Positions 25,797-34,995 are shown, numbered from the stretch's first letter. The stretch is 64,000 nucleotides of DNA from Bin16 sp034422595 (GCA_034422595.1 DAOUJO010000007.1:434001-498000), one strand, 5' to 3'. Translations and numbers: made by a program. The notes: generated from the sequence alone by a model not told the origin.

Positions 25797-26873
25797 TCAT
25801 ACTATAGCCTCGTCAGATGTGCCGGGGAGTGCGACCGCAGGAGCGCATGGCTCAGGATAGAACTGGGCGCAGTACGCACGGAACGTCATGATCTCCCCGT
25901 CGGAACGGCTCAGGCGCGGGAGAGAGCGGTACCGCTTGCGGCTCCAGATGACCACGTCCCGGAGAACGTCCTGCTCCTGCTGTGCGGCGATGAACCGGTT
26001 CATGAGTGGCGCGCGCAGTCCCACGGGGAGGAACCCCAAGCCCGTTACCCGGCGCTTCGGGTTGCGTATCTCCCGCACCTGAGAGACCAGCGACAGGTCG
26101 ATGAGCGTACCGTCGACAGGCGTCGACAGCACCCACAGACGCATGTCCATGCCGATGGACTTCTCACGGATAGCCACGAACGAATAGCCCAGCCCGAAGA
26201 TGTGGGTGTTGGTGGACACGTCCAGATTGAAGGGCAGGGTCCTGGCTATCCTGTAGTTGCGCCTGAAGTCGAAGTCGCTTCGGAAGTAGGCCCCGTCTAC
26301 TGACACCTCCCCGACGCGGTCCACGTTGCCGTATCCGTGGACGTAGAGCAGGTGGGCCAGGTCCACCGAGTTCTCAGTCGTATCCTGGGGATGCCCGGGG
26401 AAGCGGAGGGTCCGGACCGAGAGGGCGCTCCAGCCGGTCTGGTCTGACAGGTCAGTAGGCAGGCGCCATTGCGGCTCCCGCCCATCGATCCCCCACCAAC
26501 CGAAGATCAGCCCGGCGATCTCCTGTGTCTCAAAGACGCGCAACCGCGCGGCCCGGGGCGGGGGAGCATAGGGAGTGGCGACGCACTGGCCGGTTGCATC
26601 GTACTCGAAGCCGTGGAAGGGACAGACGAGCCGACCGTCACGTACGCGCCCTCCGGCAGCGGGCCCCAGATCGGAGCCAAGGTGCGGGCAGTAAGCCCCG
26701 GCGACGCAGATGCTCCCATCGTCATCGCACCAGACGATGATGTTCTCCCCCATCCAGGTTTTCTGGATGAGCCGTGCCTTCTGTATGGCCTTGCGGCTTG
26801 CGACGAAGTACCAACCCTCGGGAAACGGGGAAGGCAACTGGACGTTGTCAGGCTCCGCACGCCGGGTTGTCAT
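25797..26873 (-). CDS. Small Rieske oxygenase (KshA/DAF-36-Neverland-like)
   Basis: 358 residues from ATG 26873. Rieske ligands are C62/H64 (YCPHLGSDLG) and C84/H87 (CPFHGFEYD). The mononuclear iron site is in ENSVDLAHLLYVHGYG (D-x2-H-x4-H). Length and motif style differ from the two ring-hydroxylating oxygenases at 8-17 kb. They fit the group containing ketosteroid 9-alpha-hydroxylase, the DAF-36/Neverland cholesterol 7-desaturase and the sterol C-4 demethylase oxygenase of bacteria. Next to a sterol methyltransferase this suggests action on a sterol or similar polycyclic lipid, but the substrate is inferred. The in-frame extension upstream of 26873 lacks conservation. Confidence 0.85.
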   Translation of the reverse strand: MTTRRAEPDNVQLPSPFPEGWYFVASRKAIQKARLIQKTWMGENIIVWCDDDGSICVAGAYCPHLGSDLGPAAGGRVRDGRLVCPFHGFEYDATGQCVATPYAPPPRAARLRVFETQEIAGLIFGWWGIDGREPQWRLPTDLSDQTGWSALSVRTLRFPGHPQDTTENSVDLAHLLYVHGYGNVDRVGEVSVDGAYFRSDFDFRRNYRIARTLPFNLDVSTNTHIFGLGYSFVAIREKSIGMDMRLWVLSTPVDGTLIDLSLVSQVREIRNPKRRVTGLGFLPVGLRAPLMNRFIAAQQEQDVLRDVVIWSRKRYRSLPRLSRSDGEIMTFRAYCAQFYPEPCAPAVALPGTSDEAIV

Positions 26874-26991
26874 CGAATGGCGCTCCCTGCCCGGACGGCC
26901 CGGGGTAGATAACCCTCTGGAACAATCCAGGCACTGTCTAGGATACGGGATTCGCTCGCCGATCCCACCCTCGCGCCAGCGGCTGAATACA

Positions 26992-28488
26992 TCATGTTTC
27001 AGGCAGGGATGTCGGCCAGCGGCTGCCCTCGGGCGAAGCCTCCTCTTCGACATCTTCCACTCGCATCAGCAGGGCCGGGAGGATGGCAAACAGGGCAAGG
27101 AATCCTGAAATCATGAAGAGGTTCTGGAACACGGTCACTCCCGCTTCGATCAAGGGAGCCTCGGTCTCCTCGAACGTCGAACCGATCGTCACATCAGCCG
27201 TCAGACTGTAGAAGCGCTCGATACCCCAGGCGGACAAGGCCGCCAGCCCCAACGCCATCCCCACCATGCGCGATGCGGTGATCAACGATGCCGCCGCTCC
27301 CCAGTAGTGACTGGGTGCTGCGCTCAAAGCGCTGACGCCTATGGGAGGAATGACCAGCCCGAACCCGAGACCCGCCATGACGAGAGGCATGGTCAGCCTG
27401 AGCTCCTCCACCTCCGTCTCCCAGCCGCTCATGAACAGCAGCCCCGTTCCTATGAACGCAAGGCCGGTGATGCACACCGTCCTCACTCCCGTCCAGCGCA
27501 GGATGTAGCCTCCAACCACGGCTCCAACCGGAATGGCGGCTGTCAGACGAACCAGATGGAGGGCGCTCTCCCACGCCCTCTTCTCCATGACGGTGCCGGC
27601 CATGAGGGGCACGGCTACCAGTGAGATGATCAACGCAACTCCCACGAGGAACTGCGTGATGTTGGAGGACAGAAACGCCCTGGAGGTGTACAGGAAGGAT
27701 GCCAGCAGGGGCTGGGCCGTGCGTCGCTCGAACAGGACCAACAGGAGGACCAGCCCGACCCCAAGGGCTATCAGGACATACGGGAAGAGGGACTCTCCGG
27801 AGAAGATTGCTCTCTGCGACAGGCCAATACTGAGGACGGTGAGGGCTGCTCCGAGCACGAGCGCCCCGAAGTAGTCCATCTTTGCCGCAGGGTTGGCGCG
27901 GTTCGGCAGGATGGCCAGAAGCGCTATCAGGAAGAGGCTCTGGGGGATGTCCAGCCAGAATATCCAACGCCAGCCCAGCAACTCGATGATGGCCCCTCCG
28001 TAGAGAGGGCCCAGCACTGACCCCGCTTCAGCCGAGGCCGCCACGAGTCCTATCGCCAATCCTCTCTTCTCAGGGGAAACAGCGGCCACAGCCATAGCGA
28101 GGCCTATGGGGACCGTGGCGCCGCCTCCGAAGGCCTGGACCACCCTGGCGGATACTACCCACTCGAAGTTCGGCGCAAGTGCCACGAATGCCGAGCCGAT
28201 GGAGAAGACGATCAATGCCGCGTGGAACATCCGGACGCGGCCGTAGACGTCGGACAGACGCCCTGCCAGCGGCATCGCTACGGTGTAGCTGATCAGGTAT
28301 CCGGTTACGATCCAGGACGCCCTGTCCAGGTCGGTAAGAGGGATCTCAAGGTCCACCATCACCGCGGGCAGGGCGGCGACCACCACGGTCTGGTCCAGGG
28401 CAGTCGAGAATACCCCCAGGCAGATGATCCCCAGCACCACAGTCTGGGAAGATCTCAGGGATTGGAGGCCGGACCTGGCAGTGCTCAC
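26992..28488 (-). CDS. MFS transporter, DHA2 (EmrB/QacA, 14-helix) family
   Basis: 498 residues, very hydrophobic, with about 14 helices. DHA2 motifs: LDQTVVVAALPAVMVDL in helix 1, WIVTGYLISYTVAMPLAGRL with motif A (GRLSDVYGRVRMF), and motif C near AEAGSVLGPLYGGAI. The GTG start overlaps the stop of the upstream LppX-like lipoprotein gene by four bases (GTGA). This is the same pairing as LprG with the MFS transporter P55 (Rv1411c-Rv1410c) in mycobacteria, which moves lipids to the cell envelope. The homology of context is an inference from order and family. Confidence 0.88.
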   Translation of the reverse strand: MSTARSGLQSLRSSQTVVLGIICLGVFSTALDQTVVVAALPAVMVDLEIPLTDLDRASWIVTGYLISYTVAMPLAGRLSDVYGRVRMFHAALIVFSIGSAFVALAPNFEWVVSARVVQAFGGGATVPIGLAMAVAAVSPEKRGLAIGLVAASAEAGSVLGPLYGGAIIELLGWRWIFWLDIPQSLFLIALLAILPNRANPAAKMDYFGALVLGAALTVLSIGLSQRAIFSGESLFPYVLIALGVGLVLLLVLFERRTAQPLLASFLYTSRAFLSSNITQFLVGVALIISLVAVPLMAGTVMEKRAWESALHLVRLTAAIPVGAVVGGYILRWTGVRTVCITGLAFIGTGLLFMSGWETEVEELRLTMPLVMAGLGFGLVIPPIGVSALSAAPSHYWGAAASLITASRMVGMALGLAALSAWGIERFYSLTADVTIGSTFEETEAPLIEAGVTVFQNLFMISGFLALFAILPALLMRVEDVEEEASPEGSRWPTSLPET

Positions 28489-29237
28489 GACCCTGAGGCT
28501 ATCTCTGGGAGTTGGATATCGACAGGGGAGTTGATGTCCCTGATGACTACCAGCCGCGTCGTCTCCGGCGCATCTTCATCGTAGAGTCTGCCGTCTATCC
28601 TGAGTTGACGCAGGGCATGCGAGACCTCGTCGATCCACACGGACAGCGTGATCGCATGGCCGGAGTCCACGTCCGTGATGAGGCCCGACATATCGTCAGA
28701 GACGATATCCCCGTCTATACGGACAGCCTGGCCGCCTTCTACGGACTCCCGGCCTGTGATCTCCGCGTTCTCGATGCTGGGCAGTATCTCGCTCAAAGTA
28801 ACGCCTATCCCTCCGAAGTTGAAGGGCACCTGGTCCAGCGGCAGGGGGAGCCATGGGGCGTCCTCGGAGAACCGCATGTACGCCTGGTCTCCGACCGCCA
28901 TCATTCCGACCTCCACGAATCCAAGGCCGGGATTCACCAGCTCCACCAGCATCCTGAAGCTGTCGGGCGTTTTGACTTCTCCTTCCACGCTCTTCAGAGT
29001 CATCTCGAAGAACTTCGCTCCCGATTCCATCTCGTCAGTCATCTGGAATTTCGCCGTCGACAGTGCAGCCAGCTCTTCCGCCGCACTGGAAAGCACCTCA
29101 TCCACCGACAACTCAGGGGTCGGCGTGGGTTCCGATTCACACGCGGCTGCCAGGAAGAGGAACCCCAACGCCAGCACAGTAATCGACAATCCGCGACCCA
29201 CTGCCCTTCGGATAGATGGAGCGAGTGCCATCATCAT
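28485..29237 (-). CDS. LppX/LprAFG-family lipoprotein
   Basis: 250 residues. The N-terminus is a lipoprotein signal: a basic start, the core LSITVLALGFLFLAAAC with a lipobox Cys, then a short Thr/Pro spacer. The mature part has the LppX_LprAFG pattern (LSTAKFQMTDEMESGAKF, EGEVKTPDSFRMLV, MAVGDQAYMRF, and VEGGQAVRIDGDI before SVWIDEVSHALRQLRIDG). It is a half-barrel that binds diacyl or other lipid chains outside the membrane. Three consecutive ATGs (29237, 29234, 29231) make the exact start uncertain. The stop overlaps the MFS start. Together they look like a lipid shuttle and transporter pair. Confidence 0.82.
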   Translation of the reverse strand: MMMALAPSIRRAVGRGLSITVLALGFLFLAAACESEPTPTPELSVDEVLSSAAEELAALSTAKFQMTDEMESGAKFFEMTLKSVEGEVKTPDSFRMLVELVNPGLGFVEVGMMAVGDQAYMRFSEDAPWLPLPLDQVPFNFGGIGVTLSEILPSIENAEITGRESVEGGQAVRIDGDIVSDDMSGLITDVDSGHAITLSVWIDEVSHALRQLRIDGRLYDEDAPETTRLVVIRDINSPVDIQLPEIASGS

Positions 29238-29296
29238 GTGAGGCACGGTACCACCCGGAAAAGACGCCGGGCAAGCACCCTCAGGAGCATTCAGCG

Positions 29297-30679
29297 CTAC
29301 GCCTTCCTGAACCGCCAGCCGTACATGATGCTCCCGTAGTAGTTGAACGACCGCTTCGCCGTGGGGTCGTCGAAGGGGTAATCGGCGCCCATCTGTCTCG
29401 CAGTGGCGAGCCCGGAGACGAAGCAGGTCTCCTGGCTGTTGACCAGGGTATGAGCTCCACAATGCCACGTTCGCCTCTTGCCCTGGATGCAGCGGAAGAT
29501 GTTGACCAGCAGTACGACGTGACGTACGTCATGGACGATGTGCTGGAACCACCATCGCTTGACGATCTTCCGCTCGTCGATGGGGCTGATCGGGTTGTAG
29601 GTCACCAGGCACGGCTTGTCAGACCGGTGAGCCCAGGGCTGTTGGTTGTGCATGATGTACGTGATCTCGTAGTTGTCCGGTCTCGCGCCGTACTGTTCGA
29701 TGTGGTTGCTCCGCGTTGTCAGAGCCTTCACCTCGTTGTCCGGAAGGACAGACGAGTCGGAGTGAATGACCGTGTGGTTGTGCAGTTCACTCTCGTAACG
29801 TATCGACGAGAGGATGTAGCGTTCGAGGAACGTGGGTTCGTCGAGGATCATCAGCGTCTGGTTCGCGTTGCATGCGAATATCACGTCGTCGAACGATTCC
29901 TGGACGCCTTCCTGGTCCTCGACAACGACGCCATCCGTCCGCCGGTACACTTTGCGGACAGGTCTGCTCAGGTAGATCCTGTCCCGGAAGTTCACCGACA
30001 GGTTCTCGTAGATGCGGCGTGTTCCCTGGTCCCACGTCTGCATGGGCGTGGCGGTCTCGATATCGAAGAACTCGAGATACCTCGAGAAGAGCGCCGCGGG
30101 CATATCGAACACGTTCGTCGCCATCAGGAAATTGACGAACATGGGTTTCAGTACCTTGTACCTGAAGTCTCCGGAGAACCCTCCGAGGTTCAGTACCGTC
30201 CCCATGCTGATGTAGTTGAACGGGTTGAGAGCATTCAGGCACTTGGACTGGGAACGGGTCAGCCGGCCGAACCAGCGCAGACGCTTCAACAGCCGCTGGA
30301 ACTTCGCGATCTCGGATCGCAGTTGCTCCCTGATGTCGGAATCGAAATCGTGAGCATAGACCTGGTCACCGTACTTCACGCTGTAGCTGAATCTGGTATC
30401 GACCAGTTCTATGCCAAACTGCTCCATCAATAACAGGATGTGGTCATACACGGATGGGATGCAGGCGGTGACGGAGATGTCGAAGGGGATCGAGCTGCCG
30501 TCGTCCTGCGGCATGTCAGCCGTGACGGCATTGCCGCCGATCTGTTCCCTGGCCTCGAACAGCCGGAAATCGAACCGGTCCGGGTGATGATGCAGCGCCC
30601 ACGCAGCGCCCAGTCCTGAAACGCCTCCGCCCACGATGGCGATACGCCGCGGCGCTGTCCCTGTCTCTCCGGTTGCCAT
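29297..30679 (-). CDS. FAD-dependent oxidoreductase, COG2907-type (amine-oxidase fold)
   Basis: 460 residues. N-terminal dinucleotide fold RIAIVGGGVSGLGAAWAL with LFEAREQIGG. Later blocks typical of COG2907 proteins are MQTWDQGTRRIYENL, IRYESELHNHTVIHSDSS and QGKRRTWHCGAHT with FVSGLATARQMG. Such proteins often neighbour cyclopropane-fatty-acid-synthase-like methyltransferases and can desaturate acyl chains. Here the methyltransferase in the locus is of sterol type. Start is uncertain between ATG 30679 (AGGAGG very close) and ATG 30697. It has the same orientation as the downstream lipoprotein, transporters and SMT. Substrate unknown. Confidence 0.85.
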   Translation of the reverse strand: MATGETGTAPRRIAIVGGGVSGLGAAWALHHHPDRFDFRLFEAREQIGGNAVTADMPQDDGSSIPFDISVTACIPSVYDHILLLMEQFGIELVDTRFSYSVKYGDQVYAHDFDSDIREQLRSEIAKFQRLLKRLRWFGRLTRSQSKCLNALNPFNYISMGTVLNLGGFSGDFRYKVLKPMFVNFLMATNVFDMPAALFSRYLEFFDIETATPMQTWDQGTRRIYENLSVNFRDRIYLSRPVRKVYRRTDGVVVEDQEGVQESFDDVIFACNANQTLMILDEPTFLERYILSSIRYESELHNHTVIHSDSSVLPDNEVKALTTRSNHIEQYGARPDNYEITYIMHNQQPWAHRSDKPCLVTYNPISPIDERKIVKRWWFQHIVHDVRHVVLLVNIFRCIQGKRRTWHCGAHTLVNSQETCFVSGLATARQMGADYPFDDPTAKRSFNYYGSIMYGWRFRKA

Positions 30680-30752
30680 GGCCTCCTGCTCTACCATCGT
30701 CGCTGCTTGCCCACGCGGAATCTTCCCTGCACGTGAGCCTGGCGTTGACCGA

Positions 30753-31583
30753 TCAGGCCGCCGCCGCTGCCCGCCGGGCGTCCACCTTTGCCAGAAAGGC
30801 GAGGACCTCCCTGTTGAATGTCTCCGTCTGGTCGAGGTTGGTGAAGTGCCCCGCACCGGGCACCACCACCAGCTCCGAGCCCTCGATCTGGCTGTGGATG
30901 AACCTGACGTCCTCCAGGGCCGGGTCCTCTTCCCCTGCGATGCAGAGCGTCGGCGCCTTGATCTCGCACAGGCGGTCGTCGAAGACCGGCGCCTGGTCGA
31001 GAGCCTCGAGGGAGTAGACGTAGCCGTGCGGCGTCAGCGCCTTGAGCATCTCGAGCATGCCCTCAGCCTCCTCCGGGCCCCTGGCTGCCCTCAGGGCGAA
31101 GCTGTCGACCTCCCGGATGGAGTGTCGGGCTACCGCTTCCATCCCCTCGGTGAAGGCCAGCTCCCGTACCCTGGCCGTATTCTTCCTGGTCTCTTTGCTG
31201 TGGGCGTGGCCCGACGCCGAACCGGAGTCGATGACCATCAGGCCCGCCACCCGGTCCGGATGCAGCAGCGTGAACCGCGTGGTGATGCCTCCGCCCATAG
31301 AGAGCCCGCCGACGTAGGCCTTCTCGATGCCGAGGTGGTCCAGCAGGCCCAGAAGGTCCCCGACCGAGGTGTCCAGCCCGTAGGCCGACGGGTCCTCCGG
31401 AGAGTCCGAGTTCCCGTGTCCCCGCGGCTCGAAGCGGATGAACCGGTAGTCCCGGGAGAACGCCTCCACCTGCGGGCCCCACATGGTGGCGTTACCTCCC
31501 CGGCAGTAGCAGAGCACGAGCGGGAAACCCTCACCATCGCTTTCATAGCTGATGCCGACGCCATTGATGGTTACTTTGGGCAC
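30753..31583 (-). CDS. Alpha/beta hydrolase
   Basis: 276 residues from a GTG at 31583, preceded by AGAGGAGG. The nucleophile elbow is GLSMGG. The acid is likely in LCIAGEEDPALEDV and the catalytic His in VPGAGHFTNLDQ, so a full Ser-Asp/Glu-His triad is plausible. The N-terminus VPKVTINGVGISYESDGEG and FEPRGHGNSD are standard for epoxide-hydrolase/lactonase/esterase members. The oxyanion region has CRGGNATMW in place of the usual HG. It sits between the two FAD enzymes of the 22-33 kb locus, where ester or lactone hydrolysis of a lipid intermediate is possible. An upstream in-frame extension is not supported. Confidence 0.85.
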   Translation of the reverse strand: MPKVTINGVGISYESDGEGFPLVLCYCRGGNATMWGPQVEAFSRDYRFIRFEPRGHGNSDSPEDPSAYGLDTSVGDLLGLLDHLGIEKAYVGGLSMGGGITTRFTLLHPDRVAGLMVIDSGSASGHAHSKETRKNTARVRELAFTEGMEAVARHSIREVDSFALRAARGPEEAEGMLEMLKALTPHGYVYSLEALDQAPVFDDRLCEIKAPTLCIAGEEDPALEDVRFIHSQIEGSELVVVPGAGHFTNLDQTETFNREVLAFLAKVDARRAAAAA

Positions 31584-31635
31584 GGAATCCTCCTCTGGAT
31601 GTTTGCCCGAGTTTATCTCGGAGACGCTCGCACCC

Positions 31636-33003
31636 TCACCGGGAGCGCGACTCCAGCACGTCCGCAGCCCGCATCCCCGCGCTGTAGCCGCTGGCGAGGG
31701 CGCCGTTGACCGACGGGACACGCATGTAATCGCCTGCCAGAAACAGGTTGTCGATGCGCCCTGCAAGCTGCTCAGGGATTTCTGCCATAGCGGCGAGCAT
31801 ACCGGGTGTCCCCATGCACAGCGCCTCCTCCCAGCGGTACACGCGGAAGAACAGACCTTCGTCGTCGCCCGGAAGAGCGGAACCTGGAGGCGCTTTCCGG
31901 CGAGCGGCGCCCAGCATCTGGCGCTTTATCTCATCATCGTCGAGCGGGATGAGTTCCCTCGCACGGTCACGCCCGATGAGCAGATCGAGGATGCTGTTGC
32001 CCGGAGGCGCGCAGGCAGGGAGGAAGGCGCAGCGGTCCAGCAGGAGCGGGGTGTCGTTGTCCTCCGGGTAGAGCGCGCCATGCCAACCCGGAGGGAGCGG
32101 GGAGTGGTCGAGGCCTATCACCACCCGGCAACCGGTTGAGTAGCTGACGGTGCGGAGTGCGCGGCGTGTCTCTTCCGGCAGGTCGGGGATAAGGTCGGGC
32201 GCCTTCGTGCCGGGAACGGCGCAGATGACCGCGTCGGCCTCGATAGTCTCGCCGTCCACGACTACGCCGGTCGCCGTCCCGTCTGCGACGACGATCCTCC
32301 TGACGGGCGTCGACACGCGGATCGCATCGGAGCAGGCGGTGGCAAGCGCTTCGCTCAGGGAGCCGATGCCTCGCTCGGGCATGTAGACCTTGCCGGAGTG
32401 CAGCATCGTCTCTCCGATGTACGCCCGCATCAGCGCCTGGCCTGCTGGCATCGGGTCGCCCAGTATCATGTCGAGGGGCCCTCTGAGCGTCACCTGCAGC
32501 TTCCCGGGCACACCGAGCCGCTCCATGTAATCGCCGAAGGACTCGTCGTCGTCGATCTCGGCGAGGGGGCTGTCGCCGCCGAAGCTCATGTATGCCGACT
32601 GACGATGGATCTGCCGCATCACTTTGAAGCCTGACCGCATGCCTGAGGGTGAGAGGAAGCCCATGGTGAAGGCCGTACGCAGGTGCCGTACGAAATTCCA
32701 GAGCGATTGGTCCGGCGTCGTCGTAACCCACCGACCATTCCGGTAGTGGCCGAACTTCATCTTTGAAGGGACCAGCGGCAGTCCCAATTCCTCGCAAAGG
32801 CGGAACGCGGTGTCGTAGGTGGAGGTGAAGACGAATGCGCCCATGTCCAGGGAGAACCCGTCCACCCTCTCGCCCTTGCCACGTCCGCCCACACGCTCCT
32901 GGGCTTCGAGCAGGAGAGGAGTGATGCCCCGCTTCATCAGCACGTAGGCGGCGCTAAGCCCAGCGAAGCCCCCGCCAACGATGACGACCCGCTGTGCAGT
33001 CAT
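31636..33003 (-). CDS. FAD-dependent oxidoreductase, phytoene-desaturase/amine-oxidase-like
   Basis: 455 residues. N-terminal RVVIVGGGFAGLSAAYVL and LLEAQERVGGRGKG form the FAD site. FSLDMGAFVFTSTYDTAFRL and the C-terminal NLFLAGDYMRVPSVNGALASGYSAG close it, as in phytoene desaturases and protoporphyrinogen oxidases. The family removes hydrogens from isoprenoid, porphyrin or amine substrates. No phytoene synthase or heme gene adjoins, so the substrate is open. It is the first gene of the minus-strand lipid-like locus and starts 30 bases downstream of tRNA-Ala on the same strand, so it may partly depend on read-through from it. Confidence 0.85.
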   Translation of the reverse strand: MTAQRVVIVGGGFAGLSAAYVLMKRGITPLLLEAQERVGGRGKGERVDGFSLDMGAFVFTSTYDTAFRLCEELGLPLVPSKMKFGHYRNGRWVTTTPDQSLWNFVRHLRTAFTMGFLSPSGMRSGFKVMRQIHRQSAYMSFGGDSPLAEIDDDESFGDYMERLGVPGKLQVTLRGPLDMILGDPMPAGQALMRAYIGETMLHSGKVYMPERGIGSLSEALATACSDAIRVSTPVRRIVVADGTATGVVVDGETIEADAVICAVPGTKAPDLIPDLPEETRRALRTVSYSTGCRVVIGLDHSPLPPGWHGALYPEDNDTPLLLDRCAFLPACAPPGNSILDLLIGRDRARELIPLDDDEIKRQMLGAARRKAPPGSALPGDDEGLFFRVYRWEEALCMGTPGMLAAMAEIPEQLAGRIDNLFLAGDYMRVPSVNGALASGYSAGMRAADVLESRSR

Positions 33004-33033
33004 AGCTGCGATTCCTTCAGGACTGCCTTGGCG

Positions 33034-33109
33034 TGGTGGAGCCGAGGGGACTCGAACCCCTGACCCCCTGCTTGCAAAGCAGGTGCTCTCCCAGCTGAGC
33101 TACGGCCCC
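33034..33109 (-). tRNA. tRNA-Ala (TGC)
   Basis: On the minus strand a 76-base cloverleaf can be folded: acceptor GGGGCCG with CGGCTCC (one G-T pair), D arm GTAGCTCAGCTGGGAGAGC, anticodon stem CCTGC/GCAGG with loop TTTGCAA giving anticodon TGC, and a T arm containing GGTTCGAGTCC. The terminal ACCA is encoded. Confidence 0.95.
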
Positions 33110-33138
33110 ACGTGTACGGCTCAGGATACCATCAGAGC

Positions 33139-34995
33139 CTACGGCGAACTGAGCCCCGGCATCGACAGTCCTTCCATCGTCTCCTGCACGACCCCGAAAC
33201 GCTCGAACGGGGGCATGAAGTACGCGCCCGCGATACGGCCGGAGAGCGCCGTGAGCAGTTCGCGGCTGAGCGCGATGCCCTCCTTGCCCCCGGCGTCGCC
33301 CCGGTACTCCGCAAGGTCGATGCGCTGCATCACGTCTTCCGGTACCACGATGCCGGGCACCTCGTTCTGCAGGAAGCGCGCATGGCGGGCGTTGCGGAGC
33401 GGCAGCACGCCCATGATGACCGGCAGCGGGAAGCCCCCCAGCAGCGACCAGACACGCTCCACGTGCTCCGCCGCGTAGACCGGTTGCGTGAGCAGGAAAT
33501 GCGCTCCGGCCTTGACCTTGCGCTCCAGCACGCGGAGCTCCCTGTCCAGGTCCGGCGCGTTGAAGTTCAGCGCCGCGCCGATGAAGAACGACGTCGGCTG
33601 CCCGATCTCCCGTCCGTTCGCGTCCACGCCCTCGTTGAACCCCGCCATCAGCCGGATCAGGCCGGACGCCGTCACGTCGCTCACTGCGGTCGCATAGGGA
33701 TAGTCGCCGGTGAGCGGGACGTCGCCCATCACCGTGAAGACGTTGCGCAGGCCCAGCGCGTGCGCGCCCAGCAGGTCCGAGTGCAGCGCCAGCAGATTGC
33801 GGTGGCGGATGGCCATGTGCATCACCGCCTCGACACCCAACCGCGACTGTACGAGGCTGCCGGTGGCGAGCGCGCTCATCCTCCCCTGCGCACGCGGGCT
33901 GTCCGCAACGTTCACCGCGCTGACGCTCCCGACCACGCCGCGCAGCTTGTCCAGCGTTCCGCTCACGTCGAACCCACGCGGAGGCGAGAGCTCCACCGTA
34001 ACGACGAACTCCCCGCGCTCGATGCGCTCCGCAAGTCCCGTGGGGCGGGTGGCCGGGGCCTCGACGCGCTGCGGGCGTGCCGCAGCAGGAGCAGGCGCAC
34101 GCCGCGCCGAGGACTGCAGCACGCCGCGCACCGCGTCCCGTACGGCGGCGATGTGCTCCGGCGTAGTCCCGCAGCATCCGCCGACCGCTGCTGCTCCCGC
34201 ACGCGCGATCTCGCGCGCCGTCTCCGCGAAGTACTCCGGCTGCGCGGTGTACTCCAATCGGCCGCCCACGTAGGCGGGAAGTCCCGCGTTCGGCTGAACG
34301 ATGAGCGGCATGTCCGCCGACGCTGCCATGCGTTCGACGACGCTCAACAGCAGGTCCGGGCCTATGCTGCAGTTCGCACCGAACGCAAGCAACTCCGCAT
34401 CATTCAGGGCCGAGACCACGTCTTCCGGCGCATCCCCACTCGACGTCAGGCCGTCGCCCGTGAAGGTCATCTGCGCGATGACCGGCAATTCGGAAACGGA
34501 GCGCACCGCATCGATGGCCAGCCTGAGCTGTGCCAGTGAAGTGAACGTCTCCAAGAGGATGAGGTCCGCCCCGGCGTCGGAGAGCGCCGACGCCTGCTCC
34601 GCGAACACGTTCCGCGCGGATGCCGGAGAGAACAGACCGGCGCCGGTGCTGTCCGGCGGCAGCGGCCCCATCGAGCCCGCTACCCACACGTTCTGGCCAT
34701 GCAGCCGCGCCGCTTCCTTCGCCAGTGCGACTCCGGCACGGTTCAGTTCCTCAACACGGGAGGCCATCCCATGCATGCCGAGTTTGGCCGCATTCGCCCC
34801 GAATGTGTTCGTCTCAATGAGTTCCGCGCCTGCACGAAGATAGGCGAGGTGCACTCCCTTCACGATGTCCGGCTGGTCGACGTTGGCCGGTTCCAGCAAC
34901 GCGGCGGTGAGGCCGTGTGCGTACATCTGCGTGCCCGTGGCGCCGTCGCAGAGCAGCAGACCACGGGATAAGCGTTCGGAGAGCGAGAAGTCCAT
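33139..34995 (-). CDS. Bifunctional homocysteine S-methyltransferase/methylenetetrahydrofolate reductase
   Basis: 618 residues with two domains. The N-terminal half is a homocysteine S-methyltransferase: LLCDGATGTQMYAHGL at the start, and zinc-binding Cys motifs FGANCSIGPD and GGCCGTTPEHIAA. From about residue 315 (FVVTVELSPPRGFDVSG) it is a MetF-type methylenetetrahydrofolate reductase with GDVPLTGDYPYA and a FLLTQPVY block. The fusion is known from Bacillus YitJ and many Chloroflexota, linking production of methyl-tetrahydrofolate with methionine formation. It is a stand-alone minus-strand gene between tRNA-Ala and the lactate permease. Confidence 0.93.
   Translation of the reverse strand: MDFSLSERLSRGLLLCDGATGTQMYAHGLTAALLEPANVDQPDIVKGVHLAYLRAGAELIETNTFGANAAKLGMHGMASRVEELNRAGVALAKEAARLHGQNVWVAGSMGPLPPDSTGAGLFSPASARNVFAEQASALSDAGADLILLETFTSLAQLRLAIDAVRSVSELPVIAQMTFTGDGLTSSGDAPEDVVSALNDAELLAFGANCSIGPDLLLSVVERMAASADMPLIVQPNAGLPAYVGGRLEYTAQPEYFAETAREIARAGAAAVGGCCGTTPEHIAAVRDAVRGVLQSSARRAPAPAAARPQRVEAPATRPTGLAERIERGEFVVTVELSPPRGFDVSGTLDKLRGVVGSVSAVNVADSPRAQGRMSALATGSLVQSRLGVEAVMHMAIRHRNLLALHSDLLGAHALGLRNVFTVMGDVPLTGDYPYATAVSDVTASGLIRLMAGFNEGVDANGREIGQPTSFFIGAALNFNAPDLDRELRVLERKVKAGAHFLLTQPVYAAEHVERVWSLLGGFPLPVIMGVLPLRNARHARFLQNEVPGIVVPEDVMQRIDLAEYRGDAGGKEGIALSRELLTALSGRIAGAYFMPPFERFGVVQETMEGLSMPGLSSP

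Noticed and set aside
33003..33109. tRNA-Ala as an integration site for the 22-33 kb lipid-like locus
   Set aside because: The cluster begins 30 bases from the tRNA 3' end, but I found no integrase and no repeated copy of the tRNA end near 20-22 kb.
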